From: Alteromonas sp. BL110
GTDB taxonomy: Bacteria; Pseudomonadota; Gammaproteobacteria; Enterobacterales; Alteromonadaceae
DNA length: 64,000 nucleotides
Assembly (NCBI RefSeq): GCF_003443615.1
Contig: NZ_CP031967.1
Span: 2,232,001 to 2,296,000 of the forward strand
Direction of reading: 5' to 3'
The notes beneath the pieces were generated by a model that did not search any database, had not been told where the DNA came from, and saw only the letters and a list, made by a program, of their open reading frames with translations. The stretch's first letter is position 1. The number at the start of each line of letters is the position of its first letter. Positions 49,201 to 57,929 of this stretch are shown in pieces. The position numbers were made by a program, and so were the translations under genes.

Positions 49201-50250
49201 TTACCAGCGGCGAAGCAGCTGTTTATAGATAGTTTTATCTAAAAGCGACGGGCGGGGCGATGTGCTTTCTTTAATAGGAAGAGCCGCACGAGCATCTTCT
49301 AACGATGCATAACGCTCACCGTCAACATAAAACATGCTGCTGTCAGAGGTAGGCTTAGCGTCAAGGGAATAAGCAGTGTCTAGCAAGTCAGTGGTTGTAG
49401 TAATACTGCTGTGCCCGATAAAGTCGCCAACACCATCGCCATCTACATCCTTGGTTAGCCAAGCCAAAGCGAGAGGCTGATTAAGTTCACCGTTATTTTG
49501 CAACGTCGATACGGCTTGGTTAAATTTCGCAATAATGCTTTGCGCACTCGCGACATTCTTACTTATCGCTATTTGAAAACCTGTTTTTGCTAAAGGCTTT
49601 GCTGAAAAGTGCAGGGTTTCTTCGTTATCGTTAGCTAGCAATATGTTTAGCTCTCGCGCGAGAAGCTGAGTGGTAATTAAGTAAGGCGCTCTATCATCGG
49701 CAAGTTGGCGAAAGGCATCAAACGTAGTGGGGTTACGCGACCACTTTATATCTTTAAGTAGTCTGAACGAGGGGGTGTTAGCAAAGCGGTTTTCAATGGC
49801 AACGCGATTGCCTTTCAAATGAGGAAACAATTTAACGTCTTCAACGTCAGCCTCTTTACTCAAAGCGTAAAGGTACACAGGCAAGTAGATATCGGAGAGT
49901 ATATAGTTGCTACTGTCCTCGCCTAAGTTTACATAGGCGAATTCACCGTCTAGTTTCCCCGTCAGTACAGAACTGCCTAAAAAGGCTCGCCGCATAACCT
50001 GAAGTTGAATATCTAACCCCGCCTTTGCAAACACCTTTTCAAGCAGAGCATTAATACGAGCAGGCTCGCCATCATCGCTGATATAAGTTTCAAAGGTAGC
50101 GGCACCCAAGGTCGTGGGGGCGGCATGTAATGGCGAAGTGTTAACTAAACAAAGGGCTAGGCTTATACCTAAAAAGGAAAGGCGTCGAGTGAAAAAAGAG
50201 AGCGAAAACGCGCTGAATCTTACCAAAAGTGAACTCCGAACTGCCGTCAT
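49201..50250 (-). CDS. Periplasmic solute-binding protein (family 3-like), unusual C-terminus
   Basis: 349 residues. A long basic N-region (RSSLLVRFSAFSLSFFTRR) precedes a signal peptide ending near LHA-APT; a later start is possible. The mature part (TFETYISDDGEPARINALLE) and the pattern GKLDGEFAYVN, KGNRVAIENRFANTPSF, GFQIAISKN fit the type II periplasmic binding fold of the amino-acid (SBP_bac_3) family. The last 90 residues carry a calcium-loop-like DVDGDGVGD and a YVDGERYASLEDARAALP segment not usual in the family. There is no transporter gene beside it, so a sensory or scavenging role is possible. Confidence 0.72.
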   Translation of the reverse strand: MTAVRSSLLVRFSAFSLSFFTRRLSFLGISLALCLVNTSPLHAAPTTLGAATFETYISDDGEPARINALLEKVFAKAGLDIQLQVMRRAFLGSSVLTGKLDGEFAYVNLGEDSSNYILSDIYLPVYLYALSKEADVEDVKLFPHLKGNRVAIENRFANTPSFRLLKDIKWSRNPTTFDAFRQLADDRAPYLITTQLLARELNILLANDNEETLHFSAKPLAKTGFQIAISKNVASAQSIIAKFNQAVSTLQNNGELNQPLALAWLTKDVDGDGVGDFIGHSSITTTTDLLDTAYSLDAKPTSDSSMFYVDGERYASLEDARAALPIKESTSPRPSLLDKTIYKQLLRRW

Positions 50251-50451
50251 GCATTTACTACACTGTAATGTAGTTAGTCACTTAATTCCAATAAACACGC
50301 ATTGGCTTAAATTAACAAAATGTAAGTCGCATCAGTATTTTGTGCAGTATGTGTAATATGTGTAAGGCTAGTTTATATCAATGTACCTCGTGACAATAAG
50401 CCTGTTTTAGTAGCGGCTTACTGTCACGACTGTTAGCAGAGGCTAAAAGCG

Positions 50452-51864
50452 TTATTCGCCGAAGCTTCCCGCTGGGCCTGGATATACTACCACGCTTTCA
50501 ACGCCGTCTTCATTCACGCTGGCAACACCAAAAAAGTAGTTGTCGATAACCACGTTTTCAAGCATGGCTTCGGTCACATTGCCCACATATTTACTGTATT
50601 CCCACTGCGGTGCATCGGTATGACGCCAATAAACTTTGTAACCTTTAAGCTGTGGGTTTTGTTTTGCATCTAATGCATCCCACTTTAGAAAGGTTGAAGG
50701 CTGAACCGCACCGGCAATTTGTACATTTGCAGGTGGGTTAGGTGCCCACGCCATTGCTGCAAGAGAAACAGCGTTTAGACCGGTAAGCTTAGCTGCGTAG
50801 TCAAAGTTAACACCATCTAAGGTATCGCCATAGGCAATGCCATCTTCTACGCGAAGGTCTTGGTGCTGACGGGTGTAGTTTTCGTTAGTTTCCATAATAC
50901 GAATACCCGGATAGCCCAAGTCGTTAAACGGGCGATGGTGACCACCGCGGCCAAAGCGGTCTAGGCGATAAATCACCATAGTGTCTAAATTCTCAATGTA
51001 CTTATCCGCGATTTTATCAATATAGCGAGCAAGGTTTCGGCTTGGTGAATCTACTTCACCGCCGGTGAAACGGCGCATGCGCGCTTCTTTTTCCGTTTCG
51101 GTTACGCGTGTTCCTTCGGCAAATAAGCGAGCGGTGGTGTTGTTGATCACGCCGTTTACGCCTTCAATATTGCCTATCATGTCGTTATTGAGCACGGCTT
51201 TAATTCTCCAGCCGTCTTTTTTGGCTTGGTTTGCCATAATACGTCCGCCGAAAAGTCCTTGCTCTTCGCCAGATAACGCGGCATACACGATACTGCCGTT
51301 AAATTTATACTTTGATAATACTCGTGCTGCTTCAAGAGTACCTGCAACACCAGAGGCGTTGTCGTTGGCACCCGGTGAATCAGAGGTAAAATCCATTACA
51401 TCAGACACCCGTGAATCAATATCGCCTGACATGATTACATAGCGGTCAGGGTCGGTAGTACCGCGCTGAATAGCGATAACGCTAACCACTTCTACTGGAT
51501 CTGGAATACGTTTCTCACCACTAATAACTTCGGACTGATAGTACACTTCTAAGCAGCCACCGCACTCGGCTGAAATTTTATCAAATTCAGATTTAATCCA
51601 ACGACGCGCAGCACCTATACCACGGGTATCAGACTCGGTTTCAGAAAGGGTATGGCGAGTACCAAAATTGACCAGTTTAGTAATGTCTTTTTCAATGTTT
51701 TCGGCGGAGACATTTTTGGCAATATCGTAAAGTACTTGCTGCTGTTCGCTTTGCGCGAAAGCAGCGAAAGATGCAGTGCTACTTAACAAAATGGCTGAGG
51801 CCAGCAAACTATTTGTTCTTATTTTGGCGCTGATGTTAGCGAGTGCGGATAGGTTTTTTATCAT
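50452..51864 (-). CDS. Exported M28-family metallopeptidase with C-terminal Fn3-like domain
   Basis: 470 residues; GGAGAG precedes the ATG. A signal peptide ends near AFA-QSE. Compared with Vibrio aminopeptidase, the M28 zinc site is recognisable: Asp150, Asp168 (PGANDNASG), Glu200-Glu201 (SGEEQG), Asp228 (NNDMIGN) and a late His in GGHHRPF. The first His ligand (H-x-D in the family) is replaced by Asp148 (SGDIDSR). The enzyme may still bind metal, but catalysis is less certain than for standard members. Residues about 385-465 (PANVQIAGAVQPSTFLKW, then YKVYWR) resemble a fibronectin III domain. It probably digests peptides in the periplasm or outside the cell. Confidence 0.88.
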   Translation of the reverse strand: MIKNLSALANISAKIRTNSLLASAILLSSTASFAAFAQSEQQQVLYDIAKNVSAENIEKDITKLVNFGTRHTLSETESDTRGIGAARRWIKSEFDKISAECGGCLEVYYQSEVISGEKRIPDPVEVVSVIAIQRGTTDPDRYVIMSGDIDSRVSDVMDFTSDSPGANDNASGVAGTLEAARVLSKYKFNGSIVYAALSGEEQGLFGGRIMANQAKKDGWRIKAVLNNDMIGNIEGVNGVINNTTARLFAEGTRVTETEKEARMRRFTGGEVDSPSRNLARYIDKIADKYIENLDTMVIYRLDRFGRGGHHRPFNDLGYPGIRIMETNENYTRQHQDLRVEDGIAYGDTLDGVNFDYAAKLTGLNAVSLAAMAWAPNPPANVQIAGAVQPSTFLKWDALDAKQNPQLKGYKVYWRHTDAPQWEYSKYVGNVTEAMLENVVIDNYFFGVASVNEDGVESVVVYPGPAGSFGE

Positions 51865-52044
51865 TGTTCTCTCCAGTATTTATCTTTTCACCATAACCAA
51901 TACGTGGCTTGGCTACAATTGGAGTAAACGGTTTAAACTAGCCAACTGTCGCAAGCTTAAAACTATCTATTCTTTACTTTCTGAAAAAAGTAAAGATGGT
52001 AGTATGATAAATGAACAGTTGAGAGGTGTGGAGATTAAATAACC

Positions 52045-52266
52045 ATGGCTAAAGTTAGTATGAAACGGCAGATAACGCTACCCGCAGAGTTGTGTAGCAT
52101 TGCAAATATCCATGCGGGCGATGATGTTGAAAGCTTTGTTGATCGTCAAGGTGTTATTTCTATTGTGAAAAAACAAACTGGCGCGGCAAAAGGAATTTTG
52201 AAAAATATCACTGTTAATCACAGCTTCAGTGATGAGGCGTCGCTCCATAGCGCGTTAGAAAAATGA
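52045..52266 (+). CDS. AbrB/VapB-type antitoxin
   Basis: 73 residues. A swapped-hairpin AbrB DNA-binding domain (VSMKRQITLPAELCSIANIH, then GDDVESFVDRQGVISI) is followed by a short C-terminal tail that would wrap the toxin. Its stop codon overlaps the ATG of the PIN-domain gene (AATGA), the usual vapB-vapC layout. It would repress its own operon and neutralise the RNase toxin. As the toxin gene is broken, the antitoxin may be a remnant. Confidence 0.85.
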   Translation: MAKVSMKRQITLPAELCSIANIHAGDDVESFVDRQGVISIVKKQTGAAKGILKNITVNHSFSDEASLHSALEK

Positions 52267-52706
52267 TAGCTATAGATACGAATATCTTGCTCCGCTAACT
52301 ACTTCAAGACGAGGAAATGCAAGCTAAGCAAGCAAACAAATTGATTTTGTCTTCTGAAACAGTATTGATTACAGATGTGGTATTAATTGAAACCATCTGG
52401 ACGCTAAAAGGTAAGCGCTACAGCTTAAATAAAGAGAAAATTATTCAGGTTATTCATGCACTATTTGCCGAGCCAAATATTGTGTTTGAGGATAATCAGG
52501 CTGTGTGGGCCGCACTGAAAGATTTTACCAATGCTAAGCCTATAAAAGCAGGCGGAAAAACCAAGCAAGCAGATTTCCCAGATGTTCTCATTATTAATAA
52601 AGCCAAACGTCACGCGCAGCTATATAAGCTAAACCTTACAAACGTGTTTACCTTTGACAAGGCGGCTCAGGAGATTGACGGTATGACTGATCCTCAATAT
52701 CCATAA
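52263..52706 (+). pseudogene. PIN-domain (VapC-like) toxin with a nonsense codon at position 12
   Basis: From the ATG at 52263, overlapping the antitoxin stop, the frame reads MIAIDTNILLR and then TAA at 52296-52298, then LLQDEEMQAKQ in the same frame to 52706. In PIN toxins this place is normally tyrosine or another aromatic residue (NILLRY), so a single base change of TAC or TAT to TAA explains it. Other catalytic acids remain: Glu in VLIETIW, Asp in ADFPDVLI and Asp in FTFDKAA. Restarting at the ATG at 52317 would give 129 residues without the first catalytic Asp (IDTN), so no toxin activity is expected. Confidence 0.88.
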
Positions 52707-52764
52707 TAAAACGCCAACGACGATTCGATGGCGATAGGTTCTAACAAGCCCTTATGTAATTGGC

Positions 52765-53460
52765 TTAAATAAACGCGAACGCGTCGCCAAACAAGTTCTC
52801 AACTTTTAAGCCGCGCTGAGTAAAATCGTCGCGCACAACTTTAGCCATTTCAAAGCGACCTGCCACATAAACCTGAACGTTCGCAAAGTCAGCGTGATCA
52901 GCCATTACTGCGTGATGCACCCAGCCCGTTCTGCCTTTCCACTCGTCACATGCAAACTCAACAACCGGCACAAAAGTGAAGTGCTCATTTGCTTCAGCAA
53001 GCGCTGTTAGCTCATCGGCTAAATACAAATCAGCCGCATGCTTTCCGCCCCAATAAAGGGTAAGTGGTGTTTTGTCACCGCTATTAAGATGCTCTTGCAA
53101 AATTGAGTAGGTATACGAAAAGCCTGTACCACCAGCAATAAGCACCATAGGCAGGCCATTGCTTTGCAAAAAGGCATTGCCATTACCTACATTTACGGTA
53201 ATTTCACCATCTGCACGCATGCGCTCAAGCACTTCACCGGCGTAGCTGTTGCCAGGCTCGGCACCAATGTGTAATTCAATGCGGCTATTATCAAACGCGG
53301 CATTGGCAATAGAAAATGGGCGCATATCTTTTTCGCCCATTACCACCATAGCGTACTGACCGGCCTTAAACTCAACAGGGCTTTCTGGCGTTAATTCAAC
53401 TTTTTGTACCACTTCGGTTAAAGGCGTGATGCTTGCAACCTTACACTTAATCTCTGACAT
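52765..53460 (-). CDS. fre: NAD(P)H-flavin reductase Fre
   Basis: 231 residues. Ferredoxin-reductase fold without bound flavin: flavin site RPFSIANA, nucleotide site LIAGGTGFSYTYSIL, and YVAGRFEMAKVVRDDF, ending in the family tail ENLFGDAFAFI. It supplies reduced free flavins. It lies about 100 bases after ubiD on the same strand, the E. coli order. UbiD needs prenylated FMN, and reduced FMN is the substrate for making that cofactor, so the linkage makes metabolic sense. Confidence 0.94.
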   Translation of the reverse strand: MSEIKCKVASITPLTEVVQKVELTPESPVEFKAGQYAMVVMGEKDMRPFSIANAAFDNSRIELHIGAEPGNSYAGEVLERMRADGEITVNVGNGNAFLQSNGLPMVLIAGGTGFSYTYSILQEHLNSGDKTPLTLYWGGKHAADLYLADELTALAEANEHFTFVPVVEFACDEWKGRTGWVHHAVMADHADFANVQVYVAGRFEMAKVVRDDFTQRGLKVENLFGDAFAFI

Positions 53461-53558
53461 GTATTCTCTTTAAACCTTCTTGCTTAGCGTGTCGCCTTTA
53501 CATACGCTTTCAAAGAAGCGCACGCTTTAATACTCGTTAATAGCGCTACATCGAGCCG

Positions 53559-55025
53559 CTACATAATACCAAGACTGTCCCAAATATCATCAATGCGTTT
53601 TTTAACGTCTTCGTCCATCACAATAGGCACGCCCCATTCACGGTCGGTTTCGCCCTGCATCTTGTTTGTCGCGTCCATACCCATTTTCGAACCTAGCCCT
53701 GAAACCGGTGACGCAAAGTCCAAGTAATCGATAGGTGTATTCTCTATCATAACCGTATCGCGGGCTGGGTCCATACGGGTAGTGATAGCCCAGATAACAT
53801 CGTTCCAGTCGCGCGCGTTAACGTCGTCATCGCACACTATCACAAATTTCGTGTACATGAACTGTCGTAAGAAAGACCACACGCCCATCATCACTCGTTT
53901 AGCGTGACCCGGGTACTGTTTCTTCATGGTAACTACCGCCATACGATAAGAACAGCCTTCCGGTGGCAAATAGAAGTCGACAATTTCAGGGAACTGCTTT
54001 TGCAAAATCGGCACAAACACTTCGTTTAAAGCGACACCCAAAATGGCTGGCTCATCGGGTGGACGGCCCGTATAGGTAGAATGATAAATAGGGTCTTTGC
54101 GATGGGTTATATGGGTAACGGTAAATACAGGGAAGTCGTCGACTTCATTGTAATACCCGGTGTGATCGCCATAAGGGCCTTCGGGCGCAGTTTCATCCTG
54201 AGCAATATAGCCTTCAAGCACAATCTCGGCGCTGGCAGGAACTTGCAAATCGTTACTGATAGACTTAACCACTTCGGTTTTATCACCGCGTAGTAGGCCT
54301 GCAAAAGCATATTCTGAAAGGGTATCTGGAACAGGAGTAACAGCGCCTAGTATAGTGGCTGGATCTGCGCCAAGGGCCACAGACACAGGGTAGGGTTCAC
54401 CCGGATGCGTTTGACACCACTCGCGAAAATCAAGGGCGCCGCCACGGTGTGATAGCCAGCGCATAATGAGTTTGTTTTTGCCAATAACCTGCTGACGATA
54501 AATACCCAAATTCTGGCGCTTCTTATGCGGCCCTTTCGTAACGCTTAATCCCCAGGTTACCAAAGGCGCAGCGTCACCCGGCCAGCAGCGCTGCACAGGA
54601 ATTTTTGATAAGTCTACATCGTCACCGGTAAGCACAACTTCCTGACAAGGTGCTTTTCTCAACACTTTAGCGGGCATGTTCAGGACCTGCTTAAATACAG
54701 GTAACTTTTCCCAAAGATCTTTAAGCCCTTTTGGCGGCTCTGGTTCTTTTAAGTAAGCCAGCAGTTTTCCCACTTCACGTAGTGCTTCAACAGAGTCTTG
54801 CCCCATGCCCATCGCTACGCGCTCTGGCGTACCAAATAAATTGGCCAGTACCGGCATATCGTGGTTTTTAGGGTTTTCAAACAACAGAGCAGGGCCGCCA
54901 GCACGCAAAGTCCTATCGGCAATTTCTGTCATTTCAAGGTCGGTATCAATGGGCTGGCTGATGCGTACTAACTCGCCTTTTGCTTCAAGCTGGCGAATAA
55001 AGTCGCGTAAATCTTTGTACTTCAT
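53559..55025 (-). CDS. ubiD: 4-hydroxy-3-polyprenylbenzoate decarboxylase
   Basis: The start is set at 55025 (MKYKDLRDF), which matches the E. coli protein start; a GTG further upstream has no ribosome-binding site. The product is 488 residues. It is near identical in layout to E. coli Ubi[57 protein letters not shown], the catalytic Glu in the [14 protein letters not shown] region, and [19 protein letters not shown]. It decarboxylates the prenylated ring in ubiquinone synthesis using prenyl-FMN. The UbiX partner is not in the window. Confidence 0.97.
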   Translation of the reverse strand: MKYKDLRDFIRQLEAKGELVRISQPIDTDLEMTEIADRTLRAGGPALLFENPKNHDMPVLANLFGTPERVAMGMGQDSVEALREVGKLLAYLKEPEPPKGLKDLWEKLPVFKQVLNMPAKVLRKAPCQEVVLTGDDVDLSKIPVQRCWPGDAAPLVTWGLSVTKGPHKKRQNLGIYRQQVIGKNKLIMRWLSHRGGALDFREWCQTHPGEPYPVSVALGADPATILGAVTPVPDTLSEYAFAGLLRGDKTEVVKSISNDLQVPASAEIVLEGYIAQDETAPEGPYGDHTGYYNEVDDFPVFTVTHITHRKDPIYHSTYTGRPPDEPAILGVALNEVFVPILQKQFPEIVDFYLPPEGCSYRMAVVTMKKQYPGHAKRVMMGVWSFLRQFMYTKFVIVCDDDVNARDWNDVIWAITTRMDPARDTVMIENTPIDYLDFASPVSGLGSKMGMDATNKMQGETDREWGVPIVMDEDVKKRIDDIWDSLGIM

Positions 55026-55320
55026 CTGTTTGGCGTATCCACACACGTTATTTATGGCAAGAATATACCATTTTAGGGCAAAGTCCGATCAGTAAGCGGT
55101 GTGAAACCAACATTAAACGTTCTACAGACAAATTAATCTTTACAGTGGCCCCATTTAGGTGTGATATAGCAATAGGTTATAAAATTTAACAATTAGGGGC
55201 CAATAGCGCACGGCGTGCGGTTTCTTACTATAGCCCCTTTATATTAGTGCTTTGCGATAACACGCTGCAGCCATGCGCGTATTAAAACCTTAATAACCCT
55301 TTTTTGCCTAAGGTGGTTAC

Positions 55321-55572
55321 ATGAGTTCATTCGATCAGGACATGCTAGACGAGTTAAATTTGCTACTGAAGTTTCCTGCAGACAGTCTGCTTCAGGGGTT
55401 GAAAATCCATCACGATGCCAGTCAAAGCATGGTGAACGCAGCGTCTAGGCTGTACTCGAAAGGTTTAATTACACAACCTGACGGCGGTTACTTAACTGAT
55501 TTAGGTATCGATTTAGCCGACCACGCCCGTCATATCCAATCCGCCATGTGCCCGCGAAAAAGTAGTCATTAG
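55321..55572 (+). CDS. TIGR02647 family small protein
   Basis: 83 residues; AAGGTGG precedes the ATG. The sequence (DELNLLLKFPADSLLQGLKI, then HHDASQSMVNAASRLYSKGL, LITQPDGGYLTDLG) matches the uncharacterised TIGR02647 family as I recall it. It looks like a small winged-helix protein: helices followed by a GGYLTDLG beta-wing. Function unknown; DNA binding is possible. Confidence 0.85.
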   Translation: MSSFDQDMLDELNLLLKFPADSLLQGLKIHHDASQSMVNAASRLYSKGLITQPDGGYLTDLGIDLADHARHIQSAMCPRKSSH

Positions 55573-55668
55573 CCCAGGCGTCTCTCGCTGTACTTTTTAT
55601 TCGATAGGCCAAAGTGAAAAAGACTTTGGTCGTTTACGATAATTTGCGTAAAGAAAAGTACGTCTTAG

Positions 55669-55695
55669 TTAAGTTAATCTATACTAGGTCGATAA
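55669..55695 (+). promoter_or_regulatory. FliA (sigma-28) promoter of motX
   Basis: TTAAGTTA, an 11-base spacer and GTCGATAA match the sigma-28 consensus TAAAGTTT-N11-GCCGATAA at 13 of 16 fixed positions with exact spacing. Transcription would start near 55702, about 33 bases before the motX ATG. It places motX in the late flagellar gene class. Confidence 0.8.
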
Positions 55696-55734
55696 CTAAA
55701 CTAAGTTTGTGTTATCAACATTTATTGCTTAGCT

Positions 55735-56379
55735 ATGAAACGAATTATATCTACCGCTTTATTAATCTGTGCTTCCGTAACAGGGTTTTCTGCTCATGCG
55801 CTTGAGGGGGAGACGATAGAAGAGCTTCGTGCGGTTCAGCTATACAGCCAAGATGCGCTCATCGACATGATTAACGCTAATACTCACTTAGATAAAGTGG
55901 TAGAAGACAGATGTCAGCTTGTTCAAGACATTGAAGCTCGCGCTGATGTGTTAAAAATTCCAGCCTATCAATTTTTATGGGGCGATATGCTTGCGTGGGG
56001 GGTATGCGTAGATGCTGAACCTGCTCGTGGTATTGGTTATATGGAAGATGCTGCGAATCAAGGTTTACCTGCGGCACTCGAGCAATTGGGGCGTTACTAT
56101 GCAAAGGGCACGCTTGTGCAGCAGGATAAATCTCGCGCCGTAGTGTATTTACGTGAAGCCGCCGCGCTTAAAAACCTAAAAGCGCAAATTCACTTGGTTG
56201 AGTTGTTTTTGGACGGTTATGGCAGTCCTTACGATTATGAAGACGCATACCACTGGCTTTATAACTCGGTGACTAACGATAAAAAACAGCATCAGCAAAT
56301 CTCGTCTTACTTGGCTCGCTTAGAAAAGCTAATGCACCCAAAAGCAGTGCGCGAGGCTAAGCGCCCGCTGGATAGCTGA
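55735..56379 (+). CDS. motX: Sodium-type flagellar motor protein MotX
   Basis: 214 residues with a signal peptide (cleaved near AHA-LEG). Sel1-like repeats run through the mature protein. The segments DRCQLVQDIEARADVLKIPA, YQFLWGDMLAWGVCV, GLPAALEQLGRYYAKGTLVQ and GSPYDYEDAYHWLYNSVT match Vibrio MotX as remembered, including the paired cysteines. MotX sits in the periplasmic T-ring, which holds PomA/PomB stators around the polar flagellar motor. It stands alone, away from other flagellar genes, as in Vibrio, with a FliA promoter directly upstream. This predicts a sodium-driven polar flagellum. Confidence 0.88.
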   Translation: MKRIISTALLICASVTGFSAHALEGETIEELRAVQLYSQDALIDMINANTHLDKVVEDRCQLVQDIEARADVLKIPAYQFLWGDMLAWGVCVDAEPARGIGYMEDAANQGLPAALEQLGRYYAKGTLVQQDKSRAVVYLREAAALKNLKAQIHLVELFLDGYGSPYDYEDAYHWLYNSVTNDKKQHQQISSYLARLEKLMHPKAVREAKRPLDS

Positions 56380-56439
56380 AGCAGCAATAAGCGGTTACCA
56401 CATAGCAAGGGAAGGTGGCCCTAGAGGTCCTGCAACCAC

Positions 56440-57015
56440 CTAACGCTTTCGCCAGCCTGTAAGCATGGGGCGAACCAGTTGAATATTACCCACATATTGC
56501 ACAATAAACACCGCTGCGATGTGCACTATCACACACCCATATAGCACATCCGCCATTATACTGTGCGTCCACTCCAGCAAACTGTTGCCAAAAAGGGCAT
56601 CTATTTCTTCCATCATAAAACCGGTAATGCCTAATCCAAACAAAAGGGCAATAACCACCATGAACATAAGCCAACCAAAAGGATTGTGGCCGTGATTAGC
56701 AGGCAGTTGCTTTCGCTTCAAATGGCTTATATGTGTTTTGAAGGTGTGTTTACTTAGCGAAATGGTGGAAAAGCTTGCGTGAAAATCTGTATCGCTATTT
56801 TCACTCTTACTATTTCTGCGTCTTATTCCCCAAGCGATACGAAGAGTCAGAAGCCCCATTGCCGCGTAACCCATGATTTCATGGACGAGGCGGCCAGGCT
56901 CTGCAATAAAGTAATTAACTGTAAACGCGGTAACAATGCCCCAGTGACACAGTCGAACAACCCTATCCCAAATATAAATGCTATCGTGCGAATATGAAAA
57001 TTTAGCGCTATTCAT
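56440..57015 (-). CDS. Cytochrome b561 family membrane protein
   Basis: 191 residues with four membrane helices. Histidines in VVRLCHWG, LVHEIMG and WTHSIMADVLYGCVIVHIAA are placed as di-haem ligands of the cytochrome b561/Ni-Fe hydrogenase b-type family; the start, YIWDRVVRLCHW, is typical. A charged loop of about 45 residues sits between helices 2 and 3. It probably moves electrons between quinol and a periplasmic partner, not identifiable here. It converges on motX. No good ribosome-binding site was seen at the chosen ATG. Confidence 0.85.
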   Translation of the reverse strand: MNSAKFSYSHDSIYIWDRVVRLCHWGIVTAFTVNYFIAEPGRLVHEIMGYAAMGLLTLRIAWGIRRRNSKSENSDTDFHASFSTISLSKHTFKTHISHLKRKQLPANHGHNPFGWLMFMVVIALLFGLGITGFMMEEIDALFGNSLLEWTHSIMADVLYGCVIVHIAAVFIVQYVGNIQLVRPMLTGWRKR

Positions 57016-57261
57016 GAAGTGGCATACTCACTATGAAAAAATCATAAGGAATGTTACGCAAAATCTCTTAGTCGAAACAAGCGCTAGTCGGAAATCCTAC
57101 CGACACTTAAAATTTTGGATGATTAGTGTTTATTTTTCATTACAGACTTGAATCTGAGCTAACAGCTTGTAGCGTAATGTTCTTCATTTAATTATGCACA
57201 ACTTCCTTGTATGGCGATTAATCTGCACAGCAACGCTAATTACTCTCCAATAACGGCGCTT

Positions 57262-57510
57262 TTAAAACATCTGACCAAAAAACAACATTAATAATCCACA
57301 AGAGCAATAGTAGGTAAATCTGTCGCTCCTGAATTGCCCAAAAAAGTTCTTATCAAGCGCTATCGGACGCGTTGATAAGGCGAAGAATATCACTGTCAAC
57401 CCTAGATATGAGATGAGGGCACCTTCCTCGATGTAAGATTGCAAATAAGCAAAAATTGAAATAGATAAAACAAGGAATGCAAGTAATTTGAAAAAATGCG
57501 TATAGGTCAT
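57262..57510 (-). CDS. Small three-helix membrane protein, candidate microcin immunity protein
   Basis: 82 residues; AGAGGA lies 7 bases before the ATG at 57510. Hydrophobic helices fall near residues 6-26, 31-49 and 66-80, separated by the charged loop RPIALDKNFFGQFRSDRF. I do not recognise a family. It begins 92 bases after the stop of a microcin-like gene on the same strand. Its size and topology are like those of class II microcin immunity proteins such as Cvi. Immunity is inferred from position and shape only. Confidence 0.65.
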   Translation of the reverse strand: MTYTHFFKLLAFLVLSISIFAYLQSYIEEGALISYLGLTVIFFALSTRPIALDKNFFGQFRSDRFTYYCSCGLLMLFFGQMF

Positions 57511-57552
57511 ATGTAATCCTCTCTTCCCTAAAAATTAACCTTATAGTAAACA

Positions 57553-57574
57553 GCCTGCTATAGAAAAAGCAGGC
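57553..57574 (-). terminator. Hairpin between the microcin and candidate immunity genes
   Basis: GCCTGC-N10-GCAGGC forms a 6-bp stem between the two genes. On the minus strand it is followed by TGTTTACT, a weak T-rich tract, so partial termination or mRNA processing is possible. A role in setting the ratio of the two products is a guess. Confidence 0.35.
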
Positions 57575-57602
57575 CATTGTTTTCACCTTTTATCTCTGAT
57601 GC

Positions 57603-57929
57603 TTACACATCATTGAAAAACGTATAGAGATCGCCACCTAGAGAGCCACTTCCACCAAAGTAGCTGCTCGCTCCGCTGTAAGCACTATTAATGCCTGAAC
57701 CTATCGCCCATCCAATACCAAAACTCGCGCCAATGGCCGCGCCAATTACGCCCGCTCCCGCTCCATAGGCTACTGTAGCAGCTGAACCTGCACCGGTAGC
57801 ACTGCCATATGCTACACCAGCAGCAGTTCCTATTGCGCCACCAGTACCGGCATTTCCAGCAATATCGGCGCCCGCTACCTCATGGAGTTCATTTAGTTGT
57901 AGCTCTCTTGGTTTTTCATTTCTGTTCAT
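57603..57929 (-). CDS. Class II microcin-like precursor (double-glycine-type leader, Gly/Ala-rich core)
   Basis: 108 residues; AAGGA lies 7 bases before the ATG. Residues 1-21 form a class II microcin leader: RELQLNELHEVAGA has the same pattern as the leaders of microcins V and L (REITLNEMNNVSGA, from memory). Cleavage after Gly20-Ala21 by a C39-peptidase ABC transporter would release an 87-residue peptide beginning DIAGNAG. The core is rich in Gly, Ala and Ser with small-residue hydrophobic stretches (AGVIGAAIGASFGIGWAIGS), as in pore-forming microcins, and ends GGDLYTFFNDV without a siderophore-attachment serine tail. No cysteine is present. A membrane-protein gene follows. An adaptor of the right type is at the far left of this window. 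Confidence 0.85.
   Translation of the reverse strand: MNRNEKPRELQLNELHEVAGADIAGNAGTGGAIGTAAGVAYGSATGAGSAATVAYGAGAGVIGAAIGASFGIGWAIGSGINSAYSGASSYFGGSGSLGGDLYTFFNDV

Noticed and set aside
51776..52042. 88-codon plus-strand frame before the antitoxin
   Set aside because: Most of it is antisense to the start of the M28 peptidase gene, and it has no ribosome-binding site.
56413..56441. AGGTGG/CCACCT pair between motX and the cytochrome b561 gene as a terminator
   Set aside because: The loop of about 17 bases and the lack of a T-run make a functional terminator unlikely.
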